DNA of 64,000 nt from Planctomycetota bacterium (GCA_016795245.1 JAEUIA010000027.1:1-64000); one strand, 5' to 3'. Shown: positions 37,874 through 49,936, numbered from the stretch's first letter. A program made the numbers and translations. The notes: generated from the sequence alone by a model not told the origin.

Positions 37874-38252
37874 CGTGAGTGCTCCAGAGTCCCCTTGCGT
37901 GCGCGAGCAGGCTCAGTGGAACCCGGATTGCGCCGGCATGGCGTGACACTTCGGCAACGGAGATGAGCGACCGCGCATGGCTCACCTGAACGGAAGCGTG
38001 CGATCTAGCGACTCAGGCGCAGAGGAATGGCGCCGCACGGGACGACGGCGCGCCTGTGTCCGCGCTGAACGGGGCGCAGGCCGTCCCTTGCAGTGCTTAT
38101 TTCTGCGCCTGCGCCCAGTTCGGCGAACACCTGCGCCGCGCGATCCGCACGGTACGCGGCTACCTTCTCCCCGACTCGCCGCACAAAGCCACGCCCCTCG
38201 ACCCCAGTGCTACGCAGGCGAATCCGGGAGACAGTAGCCGTGTACCGCACGA
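37874..38252. other. 379-bp intergenic stretch between cytochrome start and uvrC end
   Basis: It holds the upstream region of the cytochrome gene. A minus-strand open frame of about 83 codons could begin at a GTG overlapping the uvrC stop (GTGA), but its third-position GC is lower than in neighbouring genes and no motif is visible. I see no clear promoter, repeat or RNA. Confidence 0.4.
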
Positions 38253-40093
38253 TCACGCGGAACGCAGGTGCTCGAGGATCTTGCGCGCCAGGTCCGGGCC
38301 GATGCCGGAGATCGAGCTGATCGCTTCGACGCTGGCTTGTTGCACGCCGGCCACGCTGCCGAAGGCGCGCAAGAGGGCTTTGCGTTTGGCGGGACCGACG
38401 CCGGGGATGGAATCGAGGCGCGAGGCGATGCGGCCGCGTTCCTTGCGGTGGAAGGTGATCGCGAAGCGGTGTGCTTCGTCGCGGATGCGCTCCAGCAGGT
38501 GTCGCGCGGCGCTGTGCCGCGGCAGTTCGATCGGCTCCTTGGCGCCGGGCATGAACACGCGTTCTTCGGACTTCTCCTTCACGACGCCGGCGACCTTGCG
38601 TTCGGAGCGCGCCTTGGCGAGCCCGATCATCGTCACGTCCCACGCACCGGCTTCGTCGCGCGCGTCGAGTGCGCTGGCGAGTTGCGCTTGCCCGCCGTCG
38701 ATCACGACCAGACTCGGCAGGTCTCCGTCGGCGACGCCGCGCTTCAAGCTGCGACCCACGACTTCCTTCATCGACGCGAAATCGTCCTGCCCGTCGACGC
38801 CGCGCACCTTGAAGCGCCGATAACCGGCGCGATCGGCGTGCCCGGACCTGAAGCGCACGCGGCTCGCGACCACGTGCGCGCCTTGCGTGTTCGAGATGTC
38901 GAAGCAATCGATCACCTCCGGAGCGGTGTCCAGATCGAGCAACTCGGCCAGCTGTTCCAGCGCTTCTTCCTCGCGGCTCGTCTCCGCATCGCGCCGCACG
39001 AGTTCAGCGCGCGCATTCTCGAACGCCAGGTCGAGCATGCGTTTGCCTTCCCCCGACTGCGGCAGCACGAGCACGACCTTGCCGCCCAGGACGTGCTCGA
39101 GCAGCACGCGGTCGGCCGGCTCGCACGGCAGCAGCAATTCCGCGGGCTTCTCGCGCGCTTCGGTGCCGTACAGCGCCGTGACCACGACGTGCAGCAACTC
39201 CTCGTCGTCGAGCTGCGAGCGAAACGTGTGGCTGCGGCTTTCGCTCAAGCGGCCTTCGCGAAAGGACAACCGGTGCACGACCGCGTCCTCGCCGCGGCGC
39301 ACGAGCGCGAGTACATCGCGCCGCACGCGGTCCTTCGATTGCACGCCTTGGCGCTCGACCGTGCGCCGCAGCGCCGCCAACCGATCGCGCCACACCGCCG
39401 CGCGCTCGTACTCCATCTCGGCCGCCGCGTTGCGCATCCGCGTCGCCAGATCGTGTTCGACTTCCTGCGTGTCACCGGACAAGACGCGCGCGGCCTTCTC
39501 GACCAGCTGCGCGTAGGCGGTTTCGTCGATCAACCCCACACACGGCGCCGCGCACAGACCGATCTGGTGCTTCAAACACGGCCGCGAGCGATGGTTCATC
39601 ACCGTATCCGGACAATCGCGCAGCGGCACGACGCGGTGCAGATCGGAGAGCGTGCGCCGCAAGGCGCTCGAACTCGCGAACGGACCGAAGTAGCGCGAGC
39701 GACCGCTCTCCTTGCCCACGTCCGGGTTCTTCGCGCGCACGTGCTTCAGCCGCGGAAAGCGCTCGGCCACGTCCAGACGCAACATGCGAAAGCTCTTGTC
39801 GTCCTTCAAGCGCACGTTGTGCGGCGGCTTGTGCGTCTTGATCAACGTGTCTTCGAGGAGCAGCGCTTCCTGTTCGGTGCGCGTCACGATCGTCTCGACC
39901 GAGCGCGCTTCCGCTTCCAGGAACGGAATCATCAAGCGACCGTCGCCGCCGCTCTTGTAGCTGCGCAACCGCGCGCGCAGATCCGCCGCCTTGCCGACGT
40001 ACAACACCGCATTCGTCGCATCGCGGAACAGGTACACACCCGGTCGCTCGGGAACCTGGCCCAGGTCGGCCTCAGACGACCAGGCGAGCGTGC

Positions 40094-40097
<4 letters not shown>
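38253..40097 (-). CDS. uvrC: UvrABC excinuclease subunit C
   Basis: 614 residues. N-terminal GIY-YIG domain: [25 protein letters not shown], which makes the 3' incision. A cysteine-containing segment ([15 protein letters not shown]) follows. The UvrB-interacting UVR segment ([24 protein letters not shown]), the RNase H-like 5' incision domain ([24 protein letters not shown]) and the terminal helix-hairpin-helix pair ([35 protein letters not shown]) follow. The start overlaps the uvrB stop by 4 bp (ATGA), so the two subunits are translated together. All domains are intact. Confidence 0.97.
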
Positions 40098-42187
<2,090 letters not shown>

Positions 42188-42194
42188 CGAGGCG

Positions 42195-42200
42195 ATCTTA
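42195..42200 (-). promoter_or_regulatory. Candidate -10 element TAAGAT before uvrB
   Basis: On the minus strand TAAGAT is followed by CGCCTCG and the uvrB ATG at 42187, a 7-nt spacing that implies a leaderless or near-leaderless message. It overlaps no coding sequence if uvrB starts at 42187. Confidence 0.4.
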
Positions 42201-42206
42201 GCTCGC

Positions 42207-43628
42207 ATGTTCCCCGCAGTCCTCCTCGCGCTCGTCGCCGCACACGCAACTCCGACTTCCGCCGGGGCTCTTCAGGCTGTAGTTGCCGAGGCACAGGCGG
42301 GCGCGCCGATCAAGGCGGCAGCGACTCAGCGCTCCGCGCGCGGCGCGCACTTTCTGGTGGTCGCGCACTGGGATTCACAAGCCTCCGCCGACACGGCCCT
42401 CGCCGCGGCCGAAGCCGTCGTGCCCTTCGCCGAATCGATTTTCGGCCAGCTCGCCCCCGTCGGCGCCGTGCCGATCCAGATCCACCTGTTCGCGAGCGCC
42501 GCCGCGCTCGCCGCTTCCGAGCACGCGCGTTCGCACGGCGCGCACGCGCTCGAGGGCTCGTTCGTCTGCGACGAGAGCGGCAGCGCCTTCGTCGCCGCGC
42601 GTCCGGAGCTGGACGCTGTCACGCTGGACTTGATCGGCCTGCCGCTGCCGACGCGCTTCGACGTCGCGCAGGCCGCCTTCGAAGCCTGCGCGCGGCGCGC
42701 GTGGACCCATGCGGCGCGCCTGCCCGGCTGGCTGTACGAGGGTGCTGCGATCTGGGCTGCGGAGGAAGCGGTCGCAGCTCGACATTGGGCCAAAGAGCGC
42801 GACGAGGAACCGGGCGCGGCGACGCGCACCTTGCGCGCCCAAGTGCTGCTCGCGAACGGTGCCTTGCCCGAGTGGCTCGCCCTGATCGAAGGCGTGCCCG
42901 CCGGACTGACGCGCGACGAACGACGCGCCGTCCTGGCGCAGTGGTTTCGGTTCTTGAAAACCTCGGAGCAGGCACCGCTGCTCGCACGCCTCGTCGACGC
43001 CGCCCGGCGCTCGGGCGCGGAGGCGGACGCGCAGGCCTTCGTCGCGCGCGCCGCGCGCACGGCCGTCGCGCGCGACGCGGCCGGCGCGGCGCTGCAGACC
43101 GGTTTCGAAGATTGGCTGCGCGCGCGCGCACCGGCGTGGCAGGAATTGCACGGAGCCCTGTGGCCGTTGGGCAACGTCTGGGCGCAAGCCGCCGGTCGCG
43201 ATCACAACGCACTGACCTGGCGCGTGCTCCCGCCCGCGTCGTCGCACTACGAGCTGAAGGGCGAGCTCACGATCTTACCCGGTGCAACTCGGCAGGCGAA
43301 CGTGCTGCTCGGTCGCGCCGCCGATGCCTTCGTGCAAGTCGCGTTCATCGCCGACTACGGCATCGACGTCTTTCGCTTCAGCGCTGCGCCCGGAAAGCAG
43401 GCGCAATGGAAGAAGCTCGCGACCGTCGCGATCCCCGAACTCACCGAAGGCACGCAGCACGCGTTCAAGCTGGTCGCGCACGGCGCGCGGCTCGTGGTGT
43501 GGCTGGCGGACAAACCCGTCCTGGCGCTGGACGTCCCTGAAAACGCGCTGGACGGCGCCTTCGGGCTGGGCGCCTACGCCGGATCCGCGTGCCTGTGGCG
43601 CGAACTCGCGCTCAAGGAACTCGAGTAA
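42207..43628 (+). CDS. Secreted protein with degenerate peptidase-like middle and lectin-like C-terminus
   Basis: 473 residues with a short signal peptide ([20 protein letters not shown]). The middle contains [17 protein letters not shown], which resembles the second zinc-ligand helix of gluzincin-type (peptidase MA/DUF1570-like) proteins, but the expected HExxH helix is not found ([10 protein letters not shown] at that place). The last 130 residues are beta-rich (ITWRV-like start [20 protein letters not shown], then [18 protein letters not shown] and [18 protein letters not shown]), like concanavalin/DUF1080 glycan-binding domains. A catalytically dead or non-peptidase secreted protein is my reading. 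The gene is divergent from uvrB and overlaps the end of ggt by 17 bp. Confidence 0.6.
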   Translation: MFPAVLLALVAAHATPTSAGALQAVVAEAQAGAPIKAAATQRSARGAHFLVVAHWDSQASADTALAAAEAVVPFAESIFGQLAPVGAVPIQIHLFASAAALAASEHARSHGAHALEGSFVCDESGSAFVAARPELDAVTLDLIGLPLPTRFDVAQAAFEACARRAWTHAARLPGWLYEGAAIWAAEEAVAARHWAKERDEEPGAATRTLRAQVLLANGALPEWLALIEGVPAGLTRDERRAVLAQWFRFLKTSEQAPLLARLVDAARRSGAEADAQAFVARAARTAVARDAAGAALQTGFEDWLRARAPAWQELHGALWPLGNVWAQAAGRDHNALTWRVLPPASSHYELKGELTILPGATRQANVLLGRAADAFVQVAFIADYGIDVFRFSAAPGKQAQWKKLATVAIPELTEGTQHAFKLVAHGARLVVWLADKPVLALDVPENALDGAFGLGAYAGSACLWRELALKELE

Positions 43629-45498
43629 TCTCGTCGGGCGGCAAGGCCGGTTTGCTGGGTGTCTGTCCCTGCGTCCCGCCGCTCCCGCCGCGGCGCGGAT
43701 CGCTGACCGTGATCGGAGTTCCGCCCAGACGGTCCAGCGCGATCGCCTGCACGCTCGCAAAGCGCGACTTGCTCCAACTCACGGGGTGACCGCGGCGATT
43801 CTCGAGCACGCCGACGAGCAGCGGATCGAAGTCGGGCTCGAACACCGTCTCCTTCGGGCTCCACTGTTGGTGCAGGCGCGGCGCGCGGACGGCATCGCTC
43901 AGGGACTGTTCGAGGACGAGCGTGCGCACCAAGACCTGTGTGACGGCGGTGATGATGCGCGGTCCGCCTGGACTGCCGAGCACCATCACGTTGGCGTGGC
44001 CCGCCTCGCGCAGCACGACCGGAGTCATCGAGGAGAGCGGGCGCTTGTGCGGTTGGATCGCGTTCGCAGCCCCGCCAACCAGCCCGTACTCGTTGGGCGT
44101 GCCGCTCTGGATCGCGAAGTCGTCCATCTCGTTGTTGAGCAGGAACCCTCCGCCTTCGACCATGGATTTGCTGCCGAAGGTCGTGTTGAGCGTCGTCGTC
44201 AAGCTGCACGCGTTGCCGTCCTCGTCGAGCACGGACAGGTGCGTCGTTTCGCCGCCCTCACGCGCCGGAGGCGTCCAGGGTTCGATGTCCACGCGCGCGT
44301 TCTCGCCGATCTCGATGCGCCGTTTCGCGATCCAAGCCGTCGAGAGCAAATCCGCGATCGGCACGCGCACGAAATCCGGGTCGCCCATCGACGCAGCCCG
44401 GTCGGCGAATGCGGCGCGCAAGGCTTCGATCCACCAGTGCGCCATGCGCTCCGAGAACCCGGGCGTGTCGGTCGAAAGCGCGGCACCTTTTTGCTGTTCG
44501 ATCTTGTGCGCGGCGAGCGTGTCGATGCGATCGGTGTCGAGCGGCAGACCTTCGAGGATGCCGAGTGCCTGAACCAGGACGATGCCGCCCGAAGACGGCG
44601 GCGGCATGGTCACGATCTCCAGACCGCGGAACCAACCCTTCAGCGGCGCGCGCTCCTTGGCGGTGTACGACGCGAGATCGTCGTGAGTCATCCAGCCGCG
44701 GCCGGAGCCGTCCTGAATCGCACCGCCGCGTTCGGCGACGGGGATGCGCGCGCGTTCGATCTCGCGCAGCATGAGTTCGGCGACCGACCCGCGGTAGAAG
44801 CCCTTGGCGCCGTTCTGCGCGAACAGTTCGAGCGTGCGCGCCAGATCGACCTGCACCAGGCGATCCCCGGCCTTGAGTTGGCGACCGCGCGGGTAGAACA
44901 CGTTGCGCGCCGCCGCGTTCATGCCCTCGCGCACACCCGGCGCCGCCAGATCGCGCGCCAGCCACGCATCGATCTCGAAGCCCTTGCGCGCCAGTTCGAT
45001 CGCCGGTTCGCACAGGCGCGCCAGCGTGAAACGCCCCGATCCGGACTCGGCCAGCAAAAGTTCCAGACCGGCGGGCGATCCGGGGACCGCGGTCGCGAGC
45101 GGCCCGCGCAAGCTGCGCTCGGGCACGAATCTCCCTTGCTCGTCCAGGTAGGGCGCGCCTGTCGCCGCGGCCGGCGCCGTTTCGCGAAAATCGAAAGCGC
45201 GCGCCGTACCTGCGTGCGGCACGAACAGCGCGAATCCGCCGCCGCCGAGATTCCCTGCCTGCGGGTAGACGACGGCCAGCGCGAGCGCCGTAGCGACAGC
45301 CGCATCGGCGGCGTTGCCGCCGTCTTCGAGGACGGCCAGTCCGACGCGCGTCGCGAGCGGATGTTCGCTGACGACCGCGCCGCGTCTGGGCGTCGGCCAG
45401 ACGGCTTCGCGTCCGAATTCCGTGGCGCTGCGACAAGCGCTCGCGCACAGCGCGATCGAAACCAGGGCGACGACGCGCGAGAGGACACCCACGATCAA
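43612..45498 (-). CDS. ggt: Gamma-glutamyltransferase
   Basis: 628 residues, Ntn-hydrolase that cleaves glutathione or transfers gamma-glutamyl groups outside the cytoplasm. A lipoprotein-like signal (LVSIALCASACRS) precedes the enzyme. Family marks: GNAADAAVATALALAVVYP, GGGGFALF, the oxyanion and substrate region PPPSSGGIVLVQ, the autoprocessing Thr in GGETTHLSVLDEDGN, and GSPGGPRIITAV. The start is a TTG overlapping the upstream NIL-domain gene stop as TTGA; a GTG two codons later is the alternative. It is the last gene of a coupled four-gene operon. Confidence 0.92.
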   Translation of the reverse strand: MIVGVLSRVVALVSIALCASACRSATEFGREAVWPTPRRGAVVSEHPLATRVGLAVLEDGGNAADAAVATALALAVVYPQAGNLGGGGFALFVPHAGTARAFDFRETAPAAATGAPYLDEQGRFVPERSLRGPLATAVPGSPAGLELLLAESGSGRFTLARLCEPAIELARKGFEIDAWLARDLAAPGVREGMNAAARNVFYPRGRQLKAGDRLVQVDLARTLELFAQNGAKGFYRGSVAELMLREIERARIPVAERGGAIQDGSGRGWMTHDDLASYTAKERAPLKGWFRGLEIVTMPPPSSGGIVLVQALGILEGLPLDTDRIDTLAAHKIEQQKGAALSTDTPGFSERMAHWWIEALRAAFADRAASMGDPDFVRVPIADLLSTAWIAKRRIEIGENARVDIEPWTPPAREGGETTHLSVLDEDGNACSLTTTLNTTFGSKSMVEGGGFLLNNEMDDFAIQSGTPNEYGLVGGAANAIQPHKRPLSSMTPVVLREAGHANVMVLGSPGGPRIITAVTQVLVRTLVLEQSLSDAVRAPRLHQQWSPKETVFEPDFDPLLVGVLENRRGHPVSWSKSRFASVQAIALDRLGGTPITVSDPRRGGSGGTQGQTPSKPALPPDEITRVP

Positions 45499-45740
45499 CG
45501 GCCCTGGTCGGAGATCTCCTCGACCTTGACGCCGCGCGATTTCAAGTAGGCCACCGACTGCGCGATCGCCGCATCCTCGCCCTCGATGTCGACCGCCACG
45601 AGCGCCATCGTGTCGGTGATGCTGGCGGCCCGGATGTTGGGTACGACGCCGAACTTGTCACCGAGCGTGTGGCTGATGATCGGTTCGGAGATCAGTTCTT
45701 GAGGAAAGGTGCAGAAGTATCGGTGCTTGGACATCGGCAT
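45495..45740 (-). CDS. NIL-domain protein
   Basis: 81 residues; the whole protein is a NIL domain, a ferredoxin-fold ligand-binding module usually attached to methionine-import ATPases (MetN) or ferredoxins: RYFCTFPQELISEPIISHTL, GVVPNIRAASI, ALVAVDIEGEDAAIAQSVAY and the terminal LKSRGVKVEEI. As a stand-alone protein it may bind an amino acid or act as a sensor. The ATG at 45740 overlaps the upstream stop (TGATG), and its own stop overlaps the ggt start. An internal ATG (MSKHRYF) two codons later is possible. Confidence 0.8.
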   Translation of the reverse strand: MPMSKHRYFCTFPQELISEPIISHTLGDKFGVVPNIRAASITDTMALVAVDIEGEDAAIAQSVAYLKSRGVKVEEISDQGR

Positions 45741-46429
45741 CACTCTCGCGCCGCCGCTGCGGCGTCTCGTCGTCGTCGAAGGTGCTCCGCCGCGAACGCG
45801 AGGCTGCATCCCACCACAAAGACGAGGCTCCCCGCAAGCCGCGCGCTGTAGGGACTGCGCAAGGCCGGATGGATGTCGACGGTAGCCGAGCCGTCGTAGA
45901 TCGGCGGATGCCGCATCCAATCGACGCCCGCGCACTCGGCCAAAAGCGTCGCGGGCGACGCGTCCAAGAGCAGGGCGGAGACACGCGCATCGAAACCCGA
46001 GCCCCCGAGCAATCCGTGCAAGGGCAAGGCCGCGAGCAGCACCGCCGCGAGGAACAGCGCCGCGACTCCGCGCCGGACTTCGCCGTGCGCGCGTGCGCCC
46101 AGCGCGAACCCTAGACCGAACAACCCGAACACCGGCAGCGCGCTCCACGCCACGGACGGCAGATCGCGGCGCGACAGCGCATCGGCGAAGGCGACCGTCA
46201 CGAGCCAGAGCACGGGAGCGACGGGAGCGAGCGGCCAGAGCGCCACGCGCTGCGCGCCGCAGGCATAGCCGCCGGCCGTCGCGATCAACGCGATCCAGCA
46301 CAGTGCGGCCAACGGGTCGGGCTCGCCGCGCGAACCGTAGATCAAGGCCGGGAGCGCAGCCGCTCCGAGGAGCAGCACGAAGGACAGGTCACGCGAGCGT
46401 ACGGATCGGCCGCGCAACGGAGCGCTCAC
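45740..46429 (-). CDS. Membrane protein, function unknown
   Basis: 229 residues from a GTG that overlaps the stop of the nuclease gene (GTGA). Five hydrophobic segments can be seen (LSFVLLLGAAALPALIYG, ALCWIALIATAGGYACG, LWPLAPVAPVLWLVTVAF, VFGLFGLGFALGA, LAGSLVFVVGCSLAFAAEHL). A polar loop with CAGVDWMRHPPIYDG lies before the last helix. No family is recognised. The gene overlaps both neighbours, which suggests its product is needed in fixed ratio with the NIL protein and gamma-glutamyltransferase, but a shared function is not apparent. Confidence 0.65.
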   Translation of the reverse strand: MSAPLRGRSVRSRDLSFVLLLGAAALPALIYGSRGEPDPLAALCWIALIATAGGYACGAQRVALWPLAPVAPVLWLVTVAFADALSRRDLPSVAWSALPVFGLFGLGFALGARAHGEVRRGVAALFLAAVLLAALPLHGLLGGSGFDARVSALLLDASPATLLAECAGVDWMRHPPIYDGSATVDIHPALRSPYSARLAGSLVFVVGCSLAFAAEHLRRRRDAAAAARE

Positions 46430-48105
46430 GGGCAGAAGCGCACGCGCAGACCGTCCGTCAGGTTGAAGTTCGAGCCGCCGCCCTGCGCATCGCGGAACCA
46501 GTACTGGAAATGCCAGTCCTGTCCGGGGCCGATGATCCCGGGCGCGACCAGGCTGTTGAAGTTCAACGGGAAGCTCACGAGGCCGAACGGACTGGCCCCG
46601 ACGATCGGCAGGCGCACGATGGCTCCGCCGATGCAGCGCGTGCCGTTCCCGAAGGGAATCTGCGCTTGCGTCTGGCTGTAGAAGAAGAGCCCCAGGGTGC
46701 TGAACGGCAAGCCGCTGGCGCCCAGGCTGAAACTGTTCTGGGCGATCGACAGCGAACCCGATCCGGAGATGACGGCGCCCGCGCCGACCGAATTCGGCGA
46801 GAGCACGCAGTAGTTGCTCATGAAGCACTCGCACTCGTCCGGAATCTGATTGAGGTTCGTGTCGAGTGAGCTGCCGAGCGCGATGTCGGTCGTGTCCGCG
46901 ATGCCGTTCATGTTGCAGTCGACGATCGGCAGGCGCAGGTCCACGAACACGGGCCTGTGATCGGACGCCGTCGAGGTGACCGAAGACGTTCCGCCGGTGA
47001 ACCCGATCACTTCCGGCGGCTGAGCCGCCGACGGCGTCGAGCCGCTGATGAAGATCGTCGCGAGGCGCATCGTCGCGATGCTGTCCTGGAAGCCGATGTA
47101 GTCGTACTTCTTGCCCGAACTGTGGCTGGCGTCGCTGCCGGTGAAGAAGTTGAGGGCCGGGTCGAGCGTCATGTCGGTGCCGTCGCGATCGGTACCGTCG
47201 TTCGTGCCGCCGACGACCAGCGCCTGGGTGAGCCAGTCGGCCGGTCCGCGAAAGGCGCCGTTCGCCACTTCGTCCTCGTTCCAGTCGCCGCCCAGGACGA
47301 CCGGAGTGTTGGCGTCGAGCACGTTCGTGGCGACCGGGCTGTCGGCGATCTTGTTAAAAGGGTCGGGCACCGAACCGCCGTCGCCGTTCCACCAGTGGCG
47401 CACCACGTAGGCGACGTTCTGCGCGGCCTTCACGCGCGCCGCCTGGTCGCTCGTGAGGCTACCGGCCTTGAGGTGCGCGCCGCCCACGACGAGATTGCCG
47501 AGGTAGGTCGCGTTCGGGAGATCGAACTCGCAGAACATGAAGCCGCGGATGCCGCCGTCACCGCCGGTCGAGTATCCCGTCGCGGTCACGTTCGGGATGT
47601 TCGACATGGTGCTGTTGCCGTCCCCGTTCAGATCGGTGAACGGGAAGCGCGAGAGCATTGCGTTGCGATTGAAACCATCGGTGCTGCTCGACACGAAGAT
47701 GTACGGCATGTCGAAGCCGGGCGCGTACTTCTGCACCCACGACGTGATCGGCGTGTTGCCGTTGTAGGTGTCGGTGCCGCCGTGCAGGAACAGGTTGATC
47801 ACGTTGGTCAGCGTGGCAACGGAATCGACGCCGGAGCCCGTGCCTTGACCGGAGTTGTCGCCGCACTCCTCCAGGATCAGGATGTCCGGCTTGAAGGCGG
47901 CCACGAGGCGCGCGATCGCACACCAATCGTTCTGGCCTTCGACCTTCGCGTTCGAAGAGCAGATCGCGTCCTCGATGTTGTAGGTCATGACCCGCAGGTC
48001 GGCGGGATCGACCTTGCCCCACTGGCCGGTCGCGGGGTTCCACTGCGCGCGAGCCGATGCGGATACGAAAAGCAGCGCGAGGAGCGCGAGAGGGAGAGAG
48101 CGCAT
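46426..48105 (-). CDS. Secreted endonuclease/exonuclease/phosphatase-family protein with dockerin-like segment
   Basis: 559 residues. Signal peptide MRSLPLALLALLFVSASARA. The EEP-fold domain runs about 35-395: VMTYNIEDAIC, ILILEECGD (metal Glu), VVLGGDWNEDE (DxN), and the terminal SDHRPVFVDL (catalytic Asp-His). Residues about 398-428 form a calcium-binding dockerin-like segment (DCNMNGIADTTDIALG ... IPDECE) frequent in planctomycete secreted proteins. A beta-rich C-terminal domain (about 440-559) follows. It probably degrades extracellular nucleic acid or phosphoesters. It is the first gene of the coupled operon ending with ggt. Confidence 0.85.
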   Translation of the reverse strand: MRSLPLALLALLFVSASARAQWNPATGQWGKVDPADLRVMTYNIEDAICSSNAKVEGQNDWCAIARLVAAFKPDILILEECGDNSGQGTGSGVDSVATLTNVINLFLHGGTDTYNGNTPITSWVQKYAPGFDMPYIFVSSSTDGFNRNAMLSRFPFTDLNGDGNSTMSNIPNVTATGYSTGGDGGIRGFMFCEFDLPNATYLGNLVVGGAHLKAGSLTSDQAARVKAAQNVAYVVRHWWNGDGGSVPDPFNKIADSPVATNVLDANTPVVLGGDWNEDEVANGAFRGPADWLTQALVVGGTNDGTDRDGTDMTLDPALNFFTGSDASHSSGKKYDYIGFQDSIATMRLATIFISGSTPSAAQPPEVIGFTGGTSSVTSTASDHRPVFVDLRLPIVDCNMNGIADTTDIALGSSLDTNLNQIPDECECFMSNYCVLSPNSVGAGAVISGSGSLSIAQNSFSLGASGLPFSTLGLFFYSQTQAQIPFGNGTRCIGGAIVRLPIVGASPFGLVSFPLNFNSLVAPGIIGPGQDWHFQYWFRDAQGGGSNFNLTDGLRVRFCP

Positions 48106-48415
48106 CCCTCAAGCCTGGACTAGATGGAGCGGGTGTCAAGGGACCGGCACCGAAATGTGCGGCGCGCGGGCGGAGGGAGTGTGGACCCGCGGCTCCCAAG
48201 TTGCGCGTGCGGGTGAGAGCACCGTTCGTGGAGTGGGGTGGTTGAGTGGGGAGGGACGGTTGCGGCCTCCCCCCCCCGGTTGCGACGGCAGGTGTGAGCG
48301 CGCCCCTATGTAGTCTGTCGCGCGAAAGCGCGCGACGGTGAGCGAGTCTGTCGCGCGAAAGCGCGCGACGGTGAGCGAGTCTGTCGCGCGCAAGCGCGCG
48401 ACGGTGAGCGCGCGA
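48106..48415. other. 310-bp intergenic region between nuclease start and ALDH stop
   Basis: It contains the promoter side of the nuclease gene, a G/C homopolymer patch (nine C in a row near 48271) and the threefold 33-bp hairpin array described separately. No gene is evident; open frames through the array owe their length to its 33-bp period. Confidence 0.6.
48312..48410. repeat. Three tandem 33-bp repeats, each a GC hairpin
   Basis: Three units at 48312-48344, 48345-48377 and 48378-48410, identical except one base in the third unit. Each holds GTCGCGCG-AAAG-CGCGCGAC (CAAG in the third), an 8-bp stem with a four-base loop. The array begins 5 bp beyond the stop codon of the aldehyde dehydrogenase, so it would lie in the 3' end of that mRNA and may act as a terminator or stability element. 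Confidence 0.92.
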
Positions 48416-49936
48416 CTAGCCGAACTGAATCCCCTGTGCCAACGGCAACTCCCGCGACCAGTTCACCGTGTTGGTCTGGCGGCGCATGTAGGCCTTCCAG
48501 GAGTCCGACCCCGACTCGCGGCCACCGCCGGTCTCTTTCTCGCCGCCGAAGGCGCCGCCGATTTCCGCGCCGCTCGTGCCGATGTTCACGTTGGCGATGC
48601 CGCAGTCGCTGCCGATCGCGGACAGGAAGCGCTCGGCGTTGCGGACGTCCTGCGTGAAGATCGCCGACGAGAGACCTTGGGGCACCGCGTTGTGCTTGCG
48701 GATCGCGTCGTCGATGTCGTCGATCTTGATGACGAACAGGATCGGCGCGAAGGTCTCTTCCTGCACCGAACGGTAGTGGTTCTCCGCGACCGCGATCGCG
48801 GGCTTGACGAAGTGACCACCGGCGAGGTTCCCCTTCAGGAGCAACGGCTCGCCGCCGGCGATGACCTTGCCGCCTTCGTCGCGCAGACGACGGAGCGTGG
48901 CCTGCATCGTGTCGACGGCCGCGCGGTCGATCAGCGGACCGCACAGAGTCCCCTTCTTCAGCGGATCGCCGATCGCGATGCCGCGGTAGGCCTTCAACAG
49001 GCGCCGCTCGACTTGCGCAGCGAGCTTCTTGTGCACCAGCACGCGGCGCGTCGACGTGCAGCGCTGACCGGCGGTGCCGACCGCGCCGAACAGGATCGCG
49101 GGCAATGCCAATTCCAGATCAGCGTCCTCCATCACGACGATGGCGTTGTTGCCGCCGCACTCGAGGATCGCGCGGCCGTAGCGACCGGCGATCCTGGCGC
49201 CGACGCCGCGGCCGACCTGCGAGCTGCCGGTGAAGGACACGAGCGGCAGGCGCGTGTCGTCGACCATCCGCGCGCCGACGTCTTCGTTGCTGCCGATCAC
49301 GAGCGACACGAGGGCCCCGAAACCGTCGGGTTCGAGCACGGCGCGCGCGACGTTCGTCATCGCGATCGCGGTCAGCGGCGCTTTCGGTGACGGCTTCCAC
49401 ACGCACGCGTCGCCGCACACGAGCGCCAGCATCGAGTTCCAGGCCCACACCGCCGCGGGAAAATTGAACGCACTGATGATCCCGATCGGCCCGAGCGGAT
49501 GCCATTGCTCGCGCATCGAGTGCAGCGGGCGCTCGCTCGGCATCGTCAAGCCGTAGAGCTGCCGCGAGAGCCCGACGGCGAAGTCGGCGATGTCGATCGC
49601 CTCCTGCACTTCGCCCAGACCCTCCTGGAGGATCTTGCCGGTCTCCATCGAGACCAGCGTGCCCAGCGCTTCCTTGTGCTCGCGAAACGCGTTGCCGATC
49701 CGCCGCACGTATTCCCCGCGCTTCGGACCGGGCACCATGCGCCAGCGCTCGAAGGCTTTCTGCGCCGCCTTGACGCACGCGTCGTACTCGGTGCCGGTCG
49801 CTTGCCGCACCGTGCCGATCGCGCGCCCCGTCGCCGGGTTTTCGCTTTCGAGGATCGCGCCCGACGTCTTGCGCCAGGTGCCGTCGTACGCGCCGCTGTG
49901 ATCGCGCTTGATTCCGAGTGCTTTGTGGATGGCCAT
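48416..49936 (-). CDS. Aldehyde dehydrogenase, ALDH7 (alpha-aminoadipic semialdehyde dehydrogenase) type
   Basis: 506 residues. ALDH marks: the NAD-binding FTGSSQVGRGVG, the general-base Glu in LECGGNNAIVV, the catalytic Cys in GTAGQRCTSTRRV, and ETFAPILFV. The GGNN form, FNFPAAVWAWN and the NVNIGTSGAEIGGAFGGEK end are typical of ALDH7/antiquitin, which oxidises alpha-aminoadipate semialdehyde in lysine degradation or related semialdehydes. The tail SWKAYMRRQTNTVNWS fits the same family. A TATCCT element lies exactly 10 nt before the ATG, and a triple hairpin array follows the stop. No lysine-catabolism genes are adjacent. Confidence 0.9.
   Translation of the reverse strand: MAIHKALGIKRDHSGAYDGTWRKTSGAILESENPATGRAIGTVRQATGTEYDACVKAAQKAFERWRMVPGPKRGEYVRRIGNAFREHKEALGTLVSMETGKILQEGLGEVQEAIDIADFAVGLSRQLYGLTMPSERPLHSMREQWHPLGPIGIISAFNFPAAVWAWNSMLALVCGDACVWKPSPKAPLTAIAMTNVARAVLEPDGFGALVSLVIGSNEDVGARMVDDTRLPLVSFTGSSQVGRGVGARIAGRYGRAILECGGNNAIVVMEDADLELALPAILFGAVGTAGQRCTSTRRVLVHKKLAAQVERRLLKAYRGIAIGDPLKKGTLCGPLIDRAAVDTMQATLRRLRDEGGKVIAGGEPLLLKGNLAGGHFVKPAIAVAENHYRSVQEETFAPILFVIKIDDIDDAIRKHNAVPQGLSSAIFTQDVRNAERFLSAIGSDCGIANVNIGTSGAEIGGAFGGEKETGGGRESGSDSWKAYMRRQTNTVNWSRELPLAQGIQFG

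Noticed and set aside
38005..38255. Possible small gene of about 83 codons starting at a GTG that overlaps the uvrC stop
   Set aside because: The overlap is attractive, but third-position GC is lower than in real genes here, no motif is visible and the start has no ribosome binding site.
48312..48410. CRISPR array
   Set aside because: The three 33-bp units are directly contiguous without spacers and no cas genes are present.
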